From Solidesulfovibrio sp. (GTDB lineage: Bacteria; Desulfobacterota; Desulfovibrionia; Desulfovibrionales; Desulfovibrionaceae), in the NCBI RefSeq assembly GCF_038562415.1, contig NZ_JBCFBA010000018.1, positions 1 through 64,000 on the forward strand: a stretch of DNA of 64,000 nt, written 5' to 3'. The notes below the pieces were generated by a model. The model saw only the letters and a list, made by a program, of their open reading frames with translations, made no database searches and was not told the origin of the DNA. Shown piece after piece: positions 54,150 to 62,353 of this stretch. Position 1 is the first letter of the stretch. Each line of letters opens with the position of its first letter. The translations under genes and the position numbers were made by a program.

Positions 54150-54569
54150 ATGAAAACGCTCATCGTGTGTCTGGACGGCTCCCCGCTGTCGCTTCGCGCC
54201 CTGGACCTGGCCATCGAGGCCTCCCGGTGCCAACCGGCGGACATCCTGGCCGTGACGGTGGTGGAAGCCCTGTCCTTTTTCGACTGCCAGGCCAAGGATT
54301 GCGAGGCGGCCTTTGCCCACATCCTGCGCGAACCCAAGCGCGTCCTGGCCGAGGCGCAAGCCTACGCCGCCGAGCGCGGCGCCGCCATCCGCACCCTGGC
54401 CGAACCCGGCCGGCCGGCCGAGACCGTGGCCCGCATCGCCCGGCAAGAGGGCGCCGACGCCATCTACATCGGCAGCCAGGGCAAGGACGACGTGGAAAAG
54501 CTCCTGCTCGGCAGCGTCTCCACGCGGCTGGTCCAGATCGCGCCCTGCACGGTGGTGGTGGTGCGCTAG
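54150..54569 (+). CDS. Universal stress protein (UspA family)
   Basis: A 139-residue single-domain Usp. The ATP-binding motif G-x2-G-x9-G-S/T is GSQGKDDVEKLLLGSVS (about 110-126), and the N-terminal strand MKTLIVCLDGSPLSLRALDLA carries the conserved Asp. It is expected to dimerise and bind ATP. It starts five bases after the tunR-like stop with no separate promoter visible, so co-transcription is likely, though a link between tungstate and stress is not obvious. It is followed by palindromes and a convergent gene. Confidence 0.93.
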   Translation: MKTLIVCLDGSPLSLRALDLAIEASRCQPADILAVTVVEALSFFDCQAKDCEAAFAHILREPKRVLAEAQAYAAERGAAIRTLAEPGRPAETVARIARQEGADAIYIGSQGKDDVEKLLLGSVSTRLVQIAPCTVVVVR

Positions 54570-54579
54570 TGTTGCGTCC

Positions 54580-54620
54580 CTGAAAAATACGCTCGTATTT
54601 TTCAGAATAATTAATTATTC
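54580..54620. terminator. Two adjacent palindromes at a convergent junction
   Basis: First, CTGAAAAATACG with its exact 12-bp complement around a CT centre (54580-54605). Second, beginning on the last base of the first, the 16-bp perfect palindrome GAATAATT-AATTATTC (54605-54620). The first has T-rich 3' arms on both strands and can terminate either gene. The second is AT-only at its centre and may be a binding site. Confidence 0.7.
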
Positions 54621-54674
54621 TTCGGTGTTATCCGTAAAACGGGCCACATCCCCTTCGAGGATGCGCCACTCGCC

Positions 54675-57467
54675 CTAGAAGGTCAGGCGCGCCCCCAGGG
54701 ACAGGGACAGGTCCGAGCGCGCCGCCCCGGCCGTGGCGTCGAAGCGGGCGGACAGCGCCTGGCCGCCGCGCCCGACAAGGTGCAGGGCCGCGCCGAATCG
54801 CCCCTGATCGCGGTCGGCCTGGCCGCCGTCCGTGGAAAACGCGCGCCCCGGCGCCCCCTCGAAGGCGGCGCGCACGGCCGGGGCCGCCGCCCCGAACTCG
54901 TGGCGCCAGCCGCCCCAGGCCTCGGGCCGCAGGCGAAGCCGCCCCAGCTCGAAGGTCTTCTCCAGGCGCAGACCGAGCACCGAGGTCAGTGATACGTCGG
55001 TTGCCGCCGGATACAGCAGGTTGGCCGCCCCGGCCCCGGATTCCCCGGCCGCGTCGCGCGCGAGCAGCAGATACTGGCCCTCGACAAAGGGCTCCACCGC
55101 AAATCCCCCGCCGAACTCCTGGACGCGGCCGGCCCGCAGATAGCCGAGCAGTTCGCGCATGGTCGTATTGCCCGACGCCGTGGCCCCCCAAAACGGGAGG
55201 GGCCGCTCGGCGTAGGCCTGGTGCGCGCCGTACGTGACCAGCGCGTCCAGGGTCCAGGGAAACGCGTCCAGGGACAGGTACGGCCCCAACCGCCAGACAT
55301 GGTCGTCGCTTTTGCCCTTGCCGCCGTAAAAATCGGCCCGGGACCAGGCATAGCCGCCCGTGAGCCCCAGGCGCAGCCACGGGGCCGGCCGCCCGCCGGC
55401 CCCGCCCATGACCCCGGTCAGGTCGCTGCCGTAGCCCGGCGCGCCGCCGCTGGCCGCGCCCTGGCCCCGGCCGCCGTAGAAGGCGGCGAAGGCCTCCAGG
55501 GGACCTTCGCCGCCCCGGCCGGCCGGGGCTGCCGGGGCGGCGGGCAGGGCCGCCTGCCAGGGCGCGGGGGAAAGCCCCGGGGCGCGGCCAGCCCCCGCCG
55601 CGTCCGCCGCCGCGACCAGATCGGCCGCCCCGGCCGGCACGGCGGCAAAGCCCGCCGGCGCCAGGCCCGCGCCCTCCTGTCCGCCGCGAAGCCCGCCCAG
55701 GCGGGTGGCAAAGGCGCTGGTGAAGGCCGAGGCCCCGTCCACGGCCAGGACCATGGCCCGGGTCTGCGGCCCGGGGGAAAGCTGCGCCGTGGCCGCCACC
55801 GGATCGGCATACTGGTCCAGGCGGCCGATGAGCCCTTCCATGCCCGGCGTGACCGCGAGCGTCAGGCTGTCCAGGGCCGAGCCCAGGGATCGGTTGGCCG
55901 AAAGCCGCCCGTACCAGCCCGTGTCCCGCAGGGCCGTGACCGTCAGGTCCCGGCCGTCGGCCCCGGAGACGAAGCGCACCATGGGCAGGTTGCTCGACAC
56001 GGCCAGCCCCGTTTCCGGGGCGGCCAGGCTCGCGGCGCTGGCAATGGCGTAGCGTTGGCCGGCCGGGACGTAGCCGGTGGCGTCGAAGGTCAGGGACAGG
56101 GTCGTGTCCCCGGCCAGGGAAAGCCGCTCCACGTTGGCGATGGGGGCCGACGTTGCGAGCGGGGACAAGGCAAAGGCCAGGTTCGAGCCGCCGTCCACGG
56201 TCATGGCGTCGCTGCCGCCGCCGAGGTCCACCGCGCCGGACAGCGCCCCGCCGCGCACGGTCAGGCTGTCGTTGCCGTCCGCCGTGCGCACGGCGTAGGC
56301 GCCGCCGGTGATGGCCCCGGTGTTGACGATGGCCGTATCCCCGGCATCGGCCCGCACGGCCGTGCCCGGGCTCTGGATGATGCCGGTGTTGCGAAGCGTG
56401 TTGCCCTGGCTGGCCAGCGGCGCGGCCAGGGACCCGGCCACGGGCTGGCGGCCGAGAAACAGCACGGCCACGTCCTCGGTGCCGCCCAGGCCGTATTTCG
56501 TGGCCGTGGCGCCCGTGATGGCCCCGTTGTTGGTGACGGTATAGCCCGGGGAGGAGATGAGCAGCCCCTGGCCGCCGGACACGGTCGCCCCGGCGTCGAT
56601 GACGACCGTGTCGCCGCGCGGCTGGAACAGCCGGCCGGCCCACAGCGTGTCCAGGTCGCCGGTGACGTGGAAGTCCCCGGAGCCGTTGCCGGCGGTGTAG
56701 AGGTAGGAGGCCAGGGAATAGACGGCATAGAGCGTGTAGGGCCGCCCGCCGAGAACGATGAATTCCGACAGCCCCCGGATGTCGGCCAGGCTCTCGCCGT
56801 AGCCCCAGCGGTAGGTGTAGCCGAGCTGGGTCCAGGGGAAGTTGGAGGCGCCGTAGGCCTCGGCCATCCAGTTGGCGTAATAGGCGGTGAAGTCGGCGTA
56901 GGCCGCGTCGGACATGCCGGCGGGCTGGACGCCGGGGGCGAAGGTGCCCAGGGAGGTCGGCTGGGCGGCGATGGACGGGTCGCGCGTGGGCCGCTGGATG
57001 GTATTGCTGTCCGGGGAGACGAGCATCTCCACGATGGCGTTGTTGGAATTGGTCGCCGCCATGCCGACGGCCCGGGAGGTCTCCAGATGGACGTCGGCCG
57101 CCGTGACGCCCAGCCGCGCCCAGTAGGACTTGAGCTCGCCGCCGATGGTCACCCAGGTGGCGCTGGTGGCGGGCGAACCGTAGACCGTCATGGCCAGGCC
57201 CGGGTAGGCGCTTTGGTAGTAGGCATCCTTGGTGAAGGTGGCGGCCACGAGCTTGCCGTCCACGTAGGTGTTGCCGTCGCCGCTGCCGGGGCCGGCGACG
57301 ACCTTGAGGCCGGTGACGATCCAGGGGCCGGGATTGGCGGCATTGGCCTGCGCTTCGGCCACGGCCTGGTCGTACTGGCTGGTGTAATCGGCCCGGGCGA
57401 GGCAAGGGAGGGACAGCAGGCACAGCAGCACCGACACGGAAACACGCAACGCGGCCGATGGAGGCAT
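54675..57467 (-). CDS. Autotransporter
   Basis: A 930-residue type V secreted protein. Signal peptide 1-26 (ending LPCLARA); a passenger domain with beta-helix-like repeats in its second half (GNTLRNTGIIQSPGTAVRADAGDTAIVNTGAITGG); a Pro/Ala/Gly-rich linker (about 580-650); and a C-terminal 12-strand-type autotransporter barrel (about 660-930, LTGGYAWSRADFYGGKGKSDDHVWRLGPYLS) ending in Phe. GAGGTG lies before the ATG at 57467. The barrel is a plausible client of TamA/TamB in this window. The passenger has no recognised activity; its N-terminal part is not repeat-like. Confidence 0.88.
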   Translation of the reverse strand: MPPSAALRVSVSVLLCLLSLPCLARADYTSQYDQAVAEAQANAANPGPWIVTGLKVVAGPGSGDGNTYVDGKLVAATFTKDAYYQSAYPGLAMTVYGSPATSATWVTIGGELKSYWARLGVTAADVHLETSRAVGMAATNSNNAIVEMLVSPDSNTIQRPTRDPSIAAQPTSLGTFAPGVQPAGMSDAAYADFTAYYANWMAEAYGASNFPWTQLGYTYRWGYGESLADIRGLSEFIVLGGRPYTLYAVYSLASYLYTAGNGSGDFHVTGDLDTLWAGRLFQPRGDTVVIDAGATVSGGQGLLISSPGYTVTNNGAITGATATKYGLGGTEDVAVLFLGRQPVAGSLAAPLASQGNTLRNTGIIQSPGTAVRADAGDTAIVNTGAITGGAYAVRTADGNDSLTVRGGALSGAVDLGGGSDAMTVDGGSNLAFALSPLATSAPIANVERLSLAGDTTLSLTFDATGYVPAGQRYAIASAASLAAPETGLAVSSNLPMVRFVSGADGRDLTVTALRDTGWYGRLSANRSLGSALDSLTLAVTPGMEGLIGRLDQYADPVAATAQLSPGPQTRAMVLAVDGASAFTSAFATRLGGLRGGQEGAGLAPAGFAAVPAGAADLVAAADAAGAGRAPGLSPAPWQAALPAAPAAPAGRGGEGPLEAFAAFYGGRGQGAASGGAPGYGSDLTGVMGGAGGRPAPWLRLGLTGGYAWSRADFYGGKGKSDDHVWRLGPYLSLDAFPWTLDALVTYGAHQAYAERPLPFWGATASGNTTMRELLGYLRAGRVQEFGGGFAVEPFVEGQYLLLARDAAGESGAGAANLLYPAATDVSLTSVLGLRLEKTFELGRLRLRPEAWGGWRHEFGAAAPAVRAAFEGAPGRAFSTDGGQADRDQGRFGAALHLVGRGGQALSARFDATAGAARSDLSLSLGARLTF

Positions 57468-57608
57468 GGCAGGCACCTCACTGCTTTGGGGATATTCCAA
57501 GCCTAGACGGGATGTCGCCCTGCGTCAATGCGCTCGCGGCCGCGCAAAAGACGGCCACAGCACCGAGGCGCTCCCGTATCCTGTCGGCACCGACGAGTTG
57601 AGGCACGC

Positions 57609-57649
57609 AAAAAAGAGCCGCGCCCTCCCCGGCTTGGGAAGGGCGCGGC
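57609..57649 (-). terminator. Terminator of nrfHA
   Basis: On the minus strand GCCGCGCCCT (57649-57640), loop, AGGGCGCGGC (57626-57617), then CTCTTTTTT (down to 57609). Classical intrinsic terminator just after the nrfA stop. Confidence 0.9.
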
Positions 57650-57673
57650 CCAACGCCTCTGCGGTCCGACGCA

Positions 57674-59140
57674 TCAGAAGCGTTGCTGCACGCCCATGGG
57701 GTCCTTGAATTCCATTTCCGGATGGCCGGGCAGCTTTTTCGTGCCCCGGCCTTCCAGGTACTTGGCCAGTTCCAGATCGATGGCCAGCGGCACCTCCACG
57801 CCGGCCTTGGTCAGGGCCTGGCGCAGGTAACCCTCGGCCTTGACGGCGAAGGCGATGGAATCGCCCAGGATGCGCAAGGCCTCGGTGGGGTTGTGGAAGC
57901 CCATGGAGTTTTCCGCGCCGATGAAAAGCGAGCGATAGAACGCCTCTTCGTAGAACTCCTTGGCCTTGTCGTAGAAGGCCTTGTCGATGGCCTTGCCTTC
58001 GGCCTGGGCCTTGTGGGCGATTTCAAACAGCTTGGCCGTGGCCGCCGTGGCGTTGCCGGCCCGGATCTGCAGCGAAACCGTGCGGTCCTGGATGGCGATG
58101 ACCTGCTCCTTGAGCCAGTCGGCGCTTTCGCTGTGGCATTGGATGCAGGCCTTCATGTCGTTTTTGAGGGGACTGGTCACGCGGTGGTCGGAAATCTTGT
58201 GCACGCCGACCTTGGTATAGGGCATGTGGCAGTCGGCGCAGGCGGCGCCGGCCTTCCAGTGCACGCTGTTGTTGGAGAAGAACTCGAACTCCGGGTGACG
58301 GATAAAGGCCAGCTTGAAGCCGGTGACCGTCTGCTTCCATTCCTTGATGGTCTCGTCGGACCGCAGCTTGTGGATGATATTCTCGACGGTGATGTTGCCC
58401 CACTTGCTGTCCTGCCAGGGAAAGAACAGGCCCACCGACTGCATGTCGGCGTTTTTGGGGATGGCGTAGGTCACGTGGCACTGGGCGCACACCACCGTGC
58501 GCATCTCCTGGCGGGTGAGTTTTTGCCAGTCCACGCCCATGCCCTCCAGGGCCGGCACCAGGCTGAAGCCGCGAGAAACATTGAGCGCCATGTCCTTGTT
58601 GTTGTGGCAGTCGATGCAGGCCACGCCCAGGGTGCGGAATTTCTCCGGAATCTTGTCCAGGACTTCCTTGAACGGCAACTTGTAGTAGTCCACGCCCATT
58701 TCCTTGACGAGCATGGGGGCGTAGGGCGTCTTGCAGCTCAGGCACACGCCGCCGGCCTTAAGGCGCGAGGCGTCGATTTCCAGTTGGTCGCGCAGCATGT
58801 AGGCGTGGCCGCGCGGCTCGTTGTATTCGACGCCGAACCCCCAGCCGCTGAACAGAAGCGCCATGTAGGGGAATTCGGCCAGCTTGTCGTAGGTGATGCG
58901 GTCGGCGTCGAAGCCCCGCTTGTATTTGCTTTTTCCGGCCGGGGTGGGTTCCTCGGTCTTTTTCCAGGACTCGTACTCTTCCGGATAGGCCTTGCCCCAC
59001 ACGGCCGGGTCGATCTCCCCGTCGGGGATGGTCACGGTCTTGACCGGTTCGGGCTTGGGCGGCGAGCAGGCGTAGGGGACGAAGAAAAAAGCGGCAATGA
59101 TGGCGGCCAAGGCCGCATGGCGTATGGATTTGCCCCGCAT
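57674..59140 (-). CDS. nrfA: Ammonia-forming cytochrome c nitrite reductase NrfA
   Basis: A 488-residue pentaheme enzyme that reduces nitrite to ammonia with six electrons in the periplasm. Signal peptide with lipobox-like YACS (Cys 25) suggests membrane attachment. The active-site heme 1 is bound by the unusual CXXCK, C133-LS-C136-K137; hemes 2-5 are CXXCH at 175-179, 218-222, 301-305 and 332-336. Catalytic Arg (R110 in NEPRGHAY), Tyr (Y225 in CHVTYAI) and His (H282 in RHPEFE) are present. It follows NrfH on the same strand (33-bp gap) and ends at a terminator. Such enzymes also act on sulfite and hydroxylamine. Confidence 0.97.
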   Translation of the reverse strand: MRGKSIRHAALAAIIAAFFFVPYACSPPKPEPVKTVTIPDGEIDPAVWGKAYPEEYESWKKTEEPTPAGKSKYKRGFDADRITYDKLAEFPYMALLFSGWGFGVEYNEPRGHAYMLRDQLEIDASRLKAGGVCLSCKTPYAPMLVKEMGVDYYKLPFKEVLDKIPEKFRTLGVACIDCHNNKDMALNVSRGFSLVPALEGMGVDWQKLTRQEMRTVVCAQCHVTYAIPKNADMQSVGLFFPWQDSKWGNITVENIIHKLRSDETIKEWKQTVTGFKLAFIRHPEFEFFSNNSVHWKAGAACADCHMPYTKVGVHKISDHRVTSPLKNDMKACIQCHSESADWLKEQVIAIQDRTVSLQIRAGNATAATAKLFEIAHKAQAEGKAIDKAFYDKAKEFYEEAFYRSLFIGAENSMGFHNPTEALRILGDSIAFAVKAEGYLRQALTKAGVEVPLAIDLELAKYLEGRGTKKLPGHPEMEFKDPMGVQQRF

Positions 59141-59173
59141 GGTCTTCCCTCTCTCGGTTTTGCCGGTTGTTTT

Positions 59174-59635
59174 TCAGCGAGTCAGCGGCACGCCCACATG
59201 CTTGTGCATGACACGGCGATGGCAGTCCCAGCAGTAGCGCTTCTGGTCGAGCATCTCCACGGCCGTCTCGTGGCAGCGGATGCAGTTGGCCTGGACGACG
59301 GCCTTGCCGTGGGCGGAAATGCGGATGTCCTCCGGAACCCGGCCGGAATGGAAGACGAAGACGTCCTTCATGCCGTCGATGGACTTCCAGACGTAATGCC
59401 CGGCCAGGTTGTCGTTGGGCAGGTGGCAGTCCACGCACCGGATGCGCTTGTGGGCTCCGTGATGGAACCAGGCCTCGTACTCGGCCTCCATGACGTGGCA
59501 GGAGGCGCAGAAATCGGGCGATTCGGATTTGGCCAGAAGCCTGGGCGGCCCCAGGGCCAGGAAAAGCCCCAGCCCCACCGCGGCCAGGCCGATGACGGCG
59601 ACAATCCGCACGCCCCGTTTGCCGGCATGCCCCAT
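59174..59635 (-). CDS. nrfH: Membrane tetraheme quinol dehydrogenase NrfH
   Basis: A 153-residue NapC/NirT-family cytochrome. One N-terminal helix (about 10-29) anchors it to the inner membrane; four hemes are bound by C43-C46-H47, C67-C70-H71, C118-C121-H122 and C135-C138-H139. M49 directly after heme 1 (CASCHVM) matches the Met ligand of Desulfovibrio NrfH. It takes electrons from menaquinol and passes them to NrfA in a tight NrfHA complex. Excellent match to family length. Likely first gene of the nrfHA operon; its promoter is in 59636-59815. Confidence 0.97.
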   Translation of the reverse strand: MGHAGKRGVRIVAVIGLAAVGLGLFLALGPPRLLAKSESPDFCASCHVMEAEYEAWFHHGAHKRIRCVDCHLPNDNLAGHYVWKSIDGMKDVFVFHSGRVPEDIRISAHGKAVVQANCIRCHETAVEMLDQKRYCWDCHRRVMHKHVGVPLTR

Positions 59636-59815
59636 GATCCCCTCTCCTGGTCTTAAGGTTAGGGAATCACGTTACAACAGCCGGCGGAACATGACAACGC
59701 GCGAAGCCGGGAATCCGGCCTATATGTGAAAATAATGCGATCTATTCGGGAAGCGCCATGCGCGGGTCGGCCCGGCCGGGTCACGGGCCGTGCAGGCCGC
59801 GCCCCGGTGGGACGC

Positions 59816-60196
59816 CTACTCGTCAAGCCCCCGGCAGCCCCGGCAGCGGGCCCTGAGCATCTCCGAAAGCCAGATGCCCACGAACACGCCCAGGGCGTTG
59901 GCCACGGCGTCGCCCATGCTGGCCGAACGGCCCGGCACGAAGGACTGGCCCCACTCCAGCAGCCCGCCCAGGACGATCATCAGGTAGGCGGCCACCCGGG
60001 CCCGGTCGCCCCGGGCAAAGGCCCACAGCGGCAAGGCCCCGAGCCAGGCGTAGGTCAGGCCGTGGTAGAGCTTGTCGGCGTTCCAGAAATCCAGCGGCAA
60101 TTCCAGGCGCGGGGTCAGCGACAGCCAGACCGTGGCGGCCACGGAAACAATCCAGACCGCCAGCATGAACCGGCGGAACATCGGCGTTTCGATCAC
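59816..60196 (-). CDS. VanZ-like membrane protein
   Basis: A 126-residue protein with four hydrophobic segments. The VanZ signature is visible: DKLYHGLTYAWLGALP early and LLEWGQSFVPGRSASMGDAVANALGVFVG late. The namesake is a teicoplanin-resistance accessory protein, but most relatives are of unknown function in the envelope. The cytosolic tail is Cys/Arg-rich (RARCRGCRGLDE). It is on the same strand as nrfHA, 180 bp upstream, but probably unrelated. Confidence 0.82.
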   Translation of the reverse strand: MIETPMFRRFMLAVWIVSVAATVWLSLTPRLELPLDFWNADKLYHGLTYAWLGALPLWAFARGDRARVAAYLMIVLGGLLEWGQSFVPGRSASMGDAVANALGVFVGIWLSEMLRARCRGCRGLDE

Positions 60197-60403
60197 GGCT
60201 CCTCCCGTCCCGAAGCCGGGCGGCCCCGGGGACGCGCCCAGACGACGGCGCGGCGTACCCTATCCCGGCCTCCGGGAAATGGCCAGGGGCAAGCGCGCAC
60301 CCGGTGTCCGGGCGAGGAATACGCCCGGTTCGCCCCGGCCTTTCCCGGCCGCGACCAGCCGCGCAACGGCAAATGGCGATAAAAACGCCCTCTTTTTCAA
60401 TTC

Positions 60404-60420
60404 GGGCTTATAATAAGCCC
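60404..60420. promoter_or_regulatory. Palindrome, possible enhancer-binding site
   Basis: GGGCTTAT, A, ATAAGCCC: a perfect palindrome centred about 96 bp before the expected start of transcription, a usual position for a sigma-54 activator. Confidence 0.55.
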
Positions 60421-60482
60421 ATTTCCCTTGCCGGTCGCAGACCCTGCCAACCAACAGCTTGAAATCACTGACTTTATAAAAC

Positions 60483-60496
60483 GGCACGAAACCTGC
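60483..60496 (+). promoter_or_regulatory. Sigma-54-type promoter of the ORP operon
   Basis: CGGCACG-AAAC-CTGCTT: the invariant GG (60483-60484) and GC (60495-60496) are separated by exactly ten bases, and CACG matches consensus. Two T-to-C changes weaken it. Transcription would start near 60508, giving a very short leader before the ATG at 60520. Orp genes in Desulfovibrio vulgaris are known to be sigma-54 controlled. Confidence 0.65.
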
Positions 60497-60519
60497 TTCT
60501 TGCGAGGCGAGGTTTCGCC

Positions 60520-60954
60520 ATGCCGCCCTGGAACTGCCACCGTCACGCCCATCGAACCGAACCACGCGTCTGCCTGGCCTGCCACGGGCAACGCTTGGCC
60601 ACGCTGCTGGAAACCGCCACCAGCCTGCGGCTGTACCGCGTGACCGAGGACGACTTCCTGGAAGAGGCGGCCTGGGCCATGCCGGACGGCGGGCTGGCCG
60701 TTGTGGCCACCCTCCTCGCCCGATCCGGCGTGGCCCTGCTGGTGTGCGGCGGCGTCACCTGCTGCTGCCTCAATCATTTCACCCGCCAGGGCCTGGCCGT
60801 GGCCCCATGGATCGCCGGCGACGTGCCGACGGTCCTGGCCGCCCTGCGCGCGAACCGACTGGAAACCCTGCTTTCGCCGGGAGCCAGGCCGCCACGCGGC
60901 CTGCGCCGGCAGGCCGGGTTTTACGCCATACCCCCGGAGCACGAACCATCATGA
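60520..60954 (+). CDS. NifX/DiNi-FeMo-Co-like protein, first ORP operon gene
   Basis: A 144-residue protein. An N-terminal CxxCH (C18-LA-C21-H) may bind a metal; it is not a clear heme site because no signal peptide precedes it. The rest (about 30-110) follows the dinitrogenase iron-molybdenum cofactor biosynthesis fold, which is shared by NifX, the NifB C-terminus and Orange Protein, with a distinctive CGGVTCCCLN motif near residue 77. Its last four bases overlap the Mrp ATPase start (ATGA). GCGAGG precedes the ATG. Likely a metal-cluster carrier. Confidence 0.72.
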   Translation: MPPWNCHRHAHRTEPRVCLACHGQRLATLLETATSLRLYRVTEDDFLEEAAWAMPDGGLAVVATLLARSGVALLVCGGVTCCCLNHFTRQGLAVAPWIAGDVPTVLAALRANRLETLLSPGARPPRGLRRQAGFYAIPPEHEPS

Positions 60955-61796
60955 ACGAGAACGGACTGCGCGACTTAAACGACGAAATCAAAAAGAAACC
61001 CGTCACCGGCCTGGACAAGGTCAAGGCCGTGGTGGTGGTGCTGTCCGGCAAGGGCGGCGTGGGCAAATCCACGGTCGCGGCCAACCTGGCCGCCGGGTTG
61101 GCCATGGAGGGCAGGCGTACCGGCCTGCTCGACGTGGACGTCCACGGCCCGAGCATCCCGCGCCTTTTAAAGCTCGCGGGCAACCGGCCGGACATGGCGG
61201 AGAACATGCTGGTCCCCGTGGACTGGCACTGGAACCTGGGCGTCATGTCCATCGGCTTTCTCCTGCCCGGGGCCGACGACGCCGTCATCTGGCGCGGCCC
61301 GGCCAAGGCCGGCGTCATCCAGCAGTTGGCCGAACAGGTCGCCTGGGGCGAGCGCGACGTCCTGGTCGTGGACTGCCCCCCGGGCACCGGCGACGAACCC
61401 CTGTCCGTGCTGCAGATCTTCGGCGACAAGGCCATGGCCGTCATCGTCACCTCGCCCCAGGACGTGGCCGTGGACGACGTGCGCCGCTCCATCACCTTCT
61501 GTCGCCAGCTCTCCACCCCCATCTGCGGCATCGTCGAGAACTTAAGCGGCTTCGCCTGCCCCAGCTGCGGCGCGGTCCACGACATCTTCAGCACCGGCGG
61601 CGGCGAAAAACTGGCCGCCGAGGCCAATGTCCCCTTTCTCGGCCGCATCCCCATCGATCCCGAGGTGGCCCGCTCCGGCGACGACGGCGACGTGTTCCTG
61701 GCCGTGGCCGGCAAAAGCCCCTCGGCCCAGGCCTTCAAGGGCGTCATCGCCCACGTGCTGGCCGCCCTGGACAATCCGCCGGCCGCGAAGGGTTAG
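60951..61796 (+). CDS. Mrp/NBP35-type P-loop ATPase
   Basis: A 281-residue cytosolic ATPase of the Mrp/Nbp35 group, which load or transfer iron-sulfur clusters. The deviant Walker A is SGKGGVGKST (about 32-41); DVDVHGPSIPRLL, and DCPPGTGDEPLS follow. CPSCG (CxxC near residue 204) is the bridging cluster site of Nbp35/Mrp dimers. In the known orp clusters a protein of this kind accompanies ORP. It overlaps the previous gene by four bases and is followed three bases later by the IscU-like scaffold. Confidence 0.9.
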   Translation: MNENGLRDLNDEIKKKPVTGLDKVKAVVVVLSGKGGVGKSTVAANLAAGLAMEGRRTGLLDVDVHGPSIPRLLKLAGNRPDMAENMLVPVDWHWNLGVMSIGFLLPGADDAVIWRGPAKAGVIQQLAEQVAWGERDVLVVDCPPGTGDEPLSVLQIFGDKAMAVIVTSPQDVAVDDVRRSITFCRQLSTPICGIVENLSGFACPSCGAVHDIFSTGGGEKLAAEANVPFLGRIPIDPEVARSGDDGDVFLAVAGKSPSAQAFKGVIAHVLAALDNPPAAKG

Positions 61797-61799
61797 ACC

Positions 61800-62282
61800 G
61801 TGGACGCCCGAAACGACCAGGACGCCCTGGACATGATCCTCGACGTGTTCGAGCGGGAACAGGCCGCCGACCTCGTCGCCCAGTTCGGCGAAAAGGGCCT
61901 GGCCATCTGGCGCGAGGCCCCCAACCGGCCGCGCCTGACCGAGCCCACCGCCGTGGGCACGGTCAAGGGCTCCTGCGGCGACACCATCGCCATCGCCATC
62001 GAGGTTGCCGGCGAAACCATCGCCCGCACGGACTTCGACACCGACGGCTGCGCCGCCAGCCAGATCGCCGCGGCCACGGCCGCCGCCCTGGCCCGGGGCA
62101 AAAACCTCGACGACGCCGTGGACATCGACGAGGCGGCCATCGTTTCGGCCGTGGGCCGCTTCCCCGACGACCACCGCCACTGCGCCTACCTGGCCGCCGC
62201 CGCCGTGCGCGAGGCCGTGCACCGCTGGATGATCGCCGGCGGGGTGCTGGGGCAGATGGAGCGGAAAACGCAGGGGGAATAA
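61800..62282 (+). CDS. IscU/NifU-like iron-sulfur scaffold
   Basis: A 160-residue protein with a GTG start three bases after the ATPase stop. It has the three cluster Cys and the Asp of IscU: C59 in GSCGD (with D61), C84 in TDGCAAS, and C128 in DHRHCAY. The mid-section around the second Cys is shorter and divergent, and it lacks the LPPVK chaperone-binding motif, so it is not the housekeeping IscU. It probably builds or holds a cluster for the proteins encoded beside it. I would not have expected it in an ORP operon, which makes it notable. Confidence 0.8.
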   Translation: MDARNDQDALDMILDVFEREQAADLVAQFGEKGLAIWREAPNRPRLTEPTAVGTVKGSCGDTIAIAIEVAGETIARTDFDTDGCAASQIAAATAAALARGKNLDDAVDIDEAAIVSAVGRFPDDHRHCAYLAAAAVREAVHRWMIAGGVLGQMERKTQGE

Positions 62283-62331
62283 TGCCTCCGGCGGCCAGGA
62301 GGGGCCTGAGGCCCCTCCTGGACCACCCCCT
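62270..62331 (+). repeat. REP-like palindromic element, copy C
   Basis: A short purine run (GGGGGAATA) then ATGCCTCCGGCGGCC, a hairpin with arms CCAGGAGGGGC/GCCCCTCCTGG around CTGAG (62295-62321) and GGACCACCCCC. It lies in the 71-bp gap between the scaffold and ORP genes and partly covers the scaffold's 3' end. Same family as 192-335 and 35567-35657. Confidence 0.75.
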
Positions 62332-62353
62332 CAGGAAAGACAGGGAGGAAGCT

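Larger units (their letters stand above)
60197..60519. promoter_or_regulatory. Upstream regulatory region of the ORP operon
   Basis: A 323-bp gene-free stretch. It contains a perfect 17-bp palindrome at 60404-60420 (a possible activator site), an IHF-like sequence AACCAACAGCTTG at 60449-60461 (one mismatch), and a -24/-12 element at 60483-60496. The arrangement is that of an enhancer-dependent promoter. The first part (60197-60400) shows nothing besides the VanZ-like gene's promoter zone. Confidence 0.65.

Noticed and set aside
55221-57506. A 761-codon plus-strand frame opposite the autotransporter
   Set aside because: Shadow; the minus strand encodes a complete signal peptide and barrel.
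60520-60954. C-type cytochrome because of CxxCH near the N-terminus
   Set aside because: No signal peptide, a single motif, and the rest fits the NifX/DiNi fold in a cytosolic operon.
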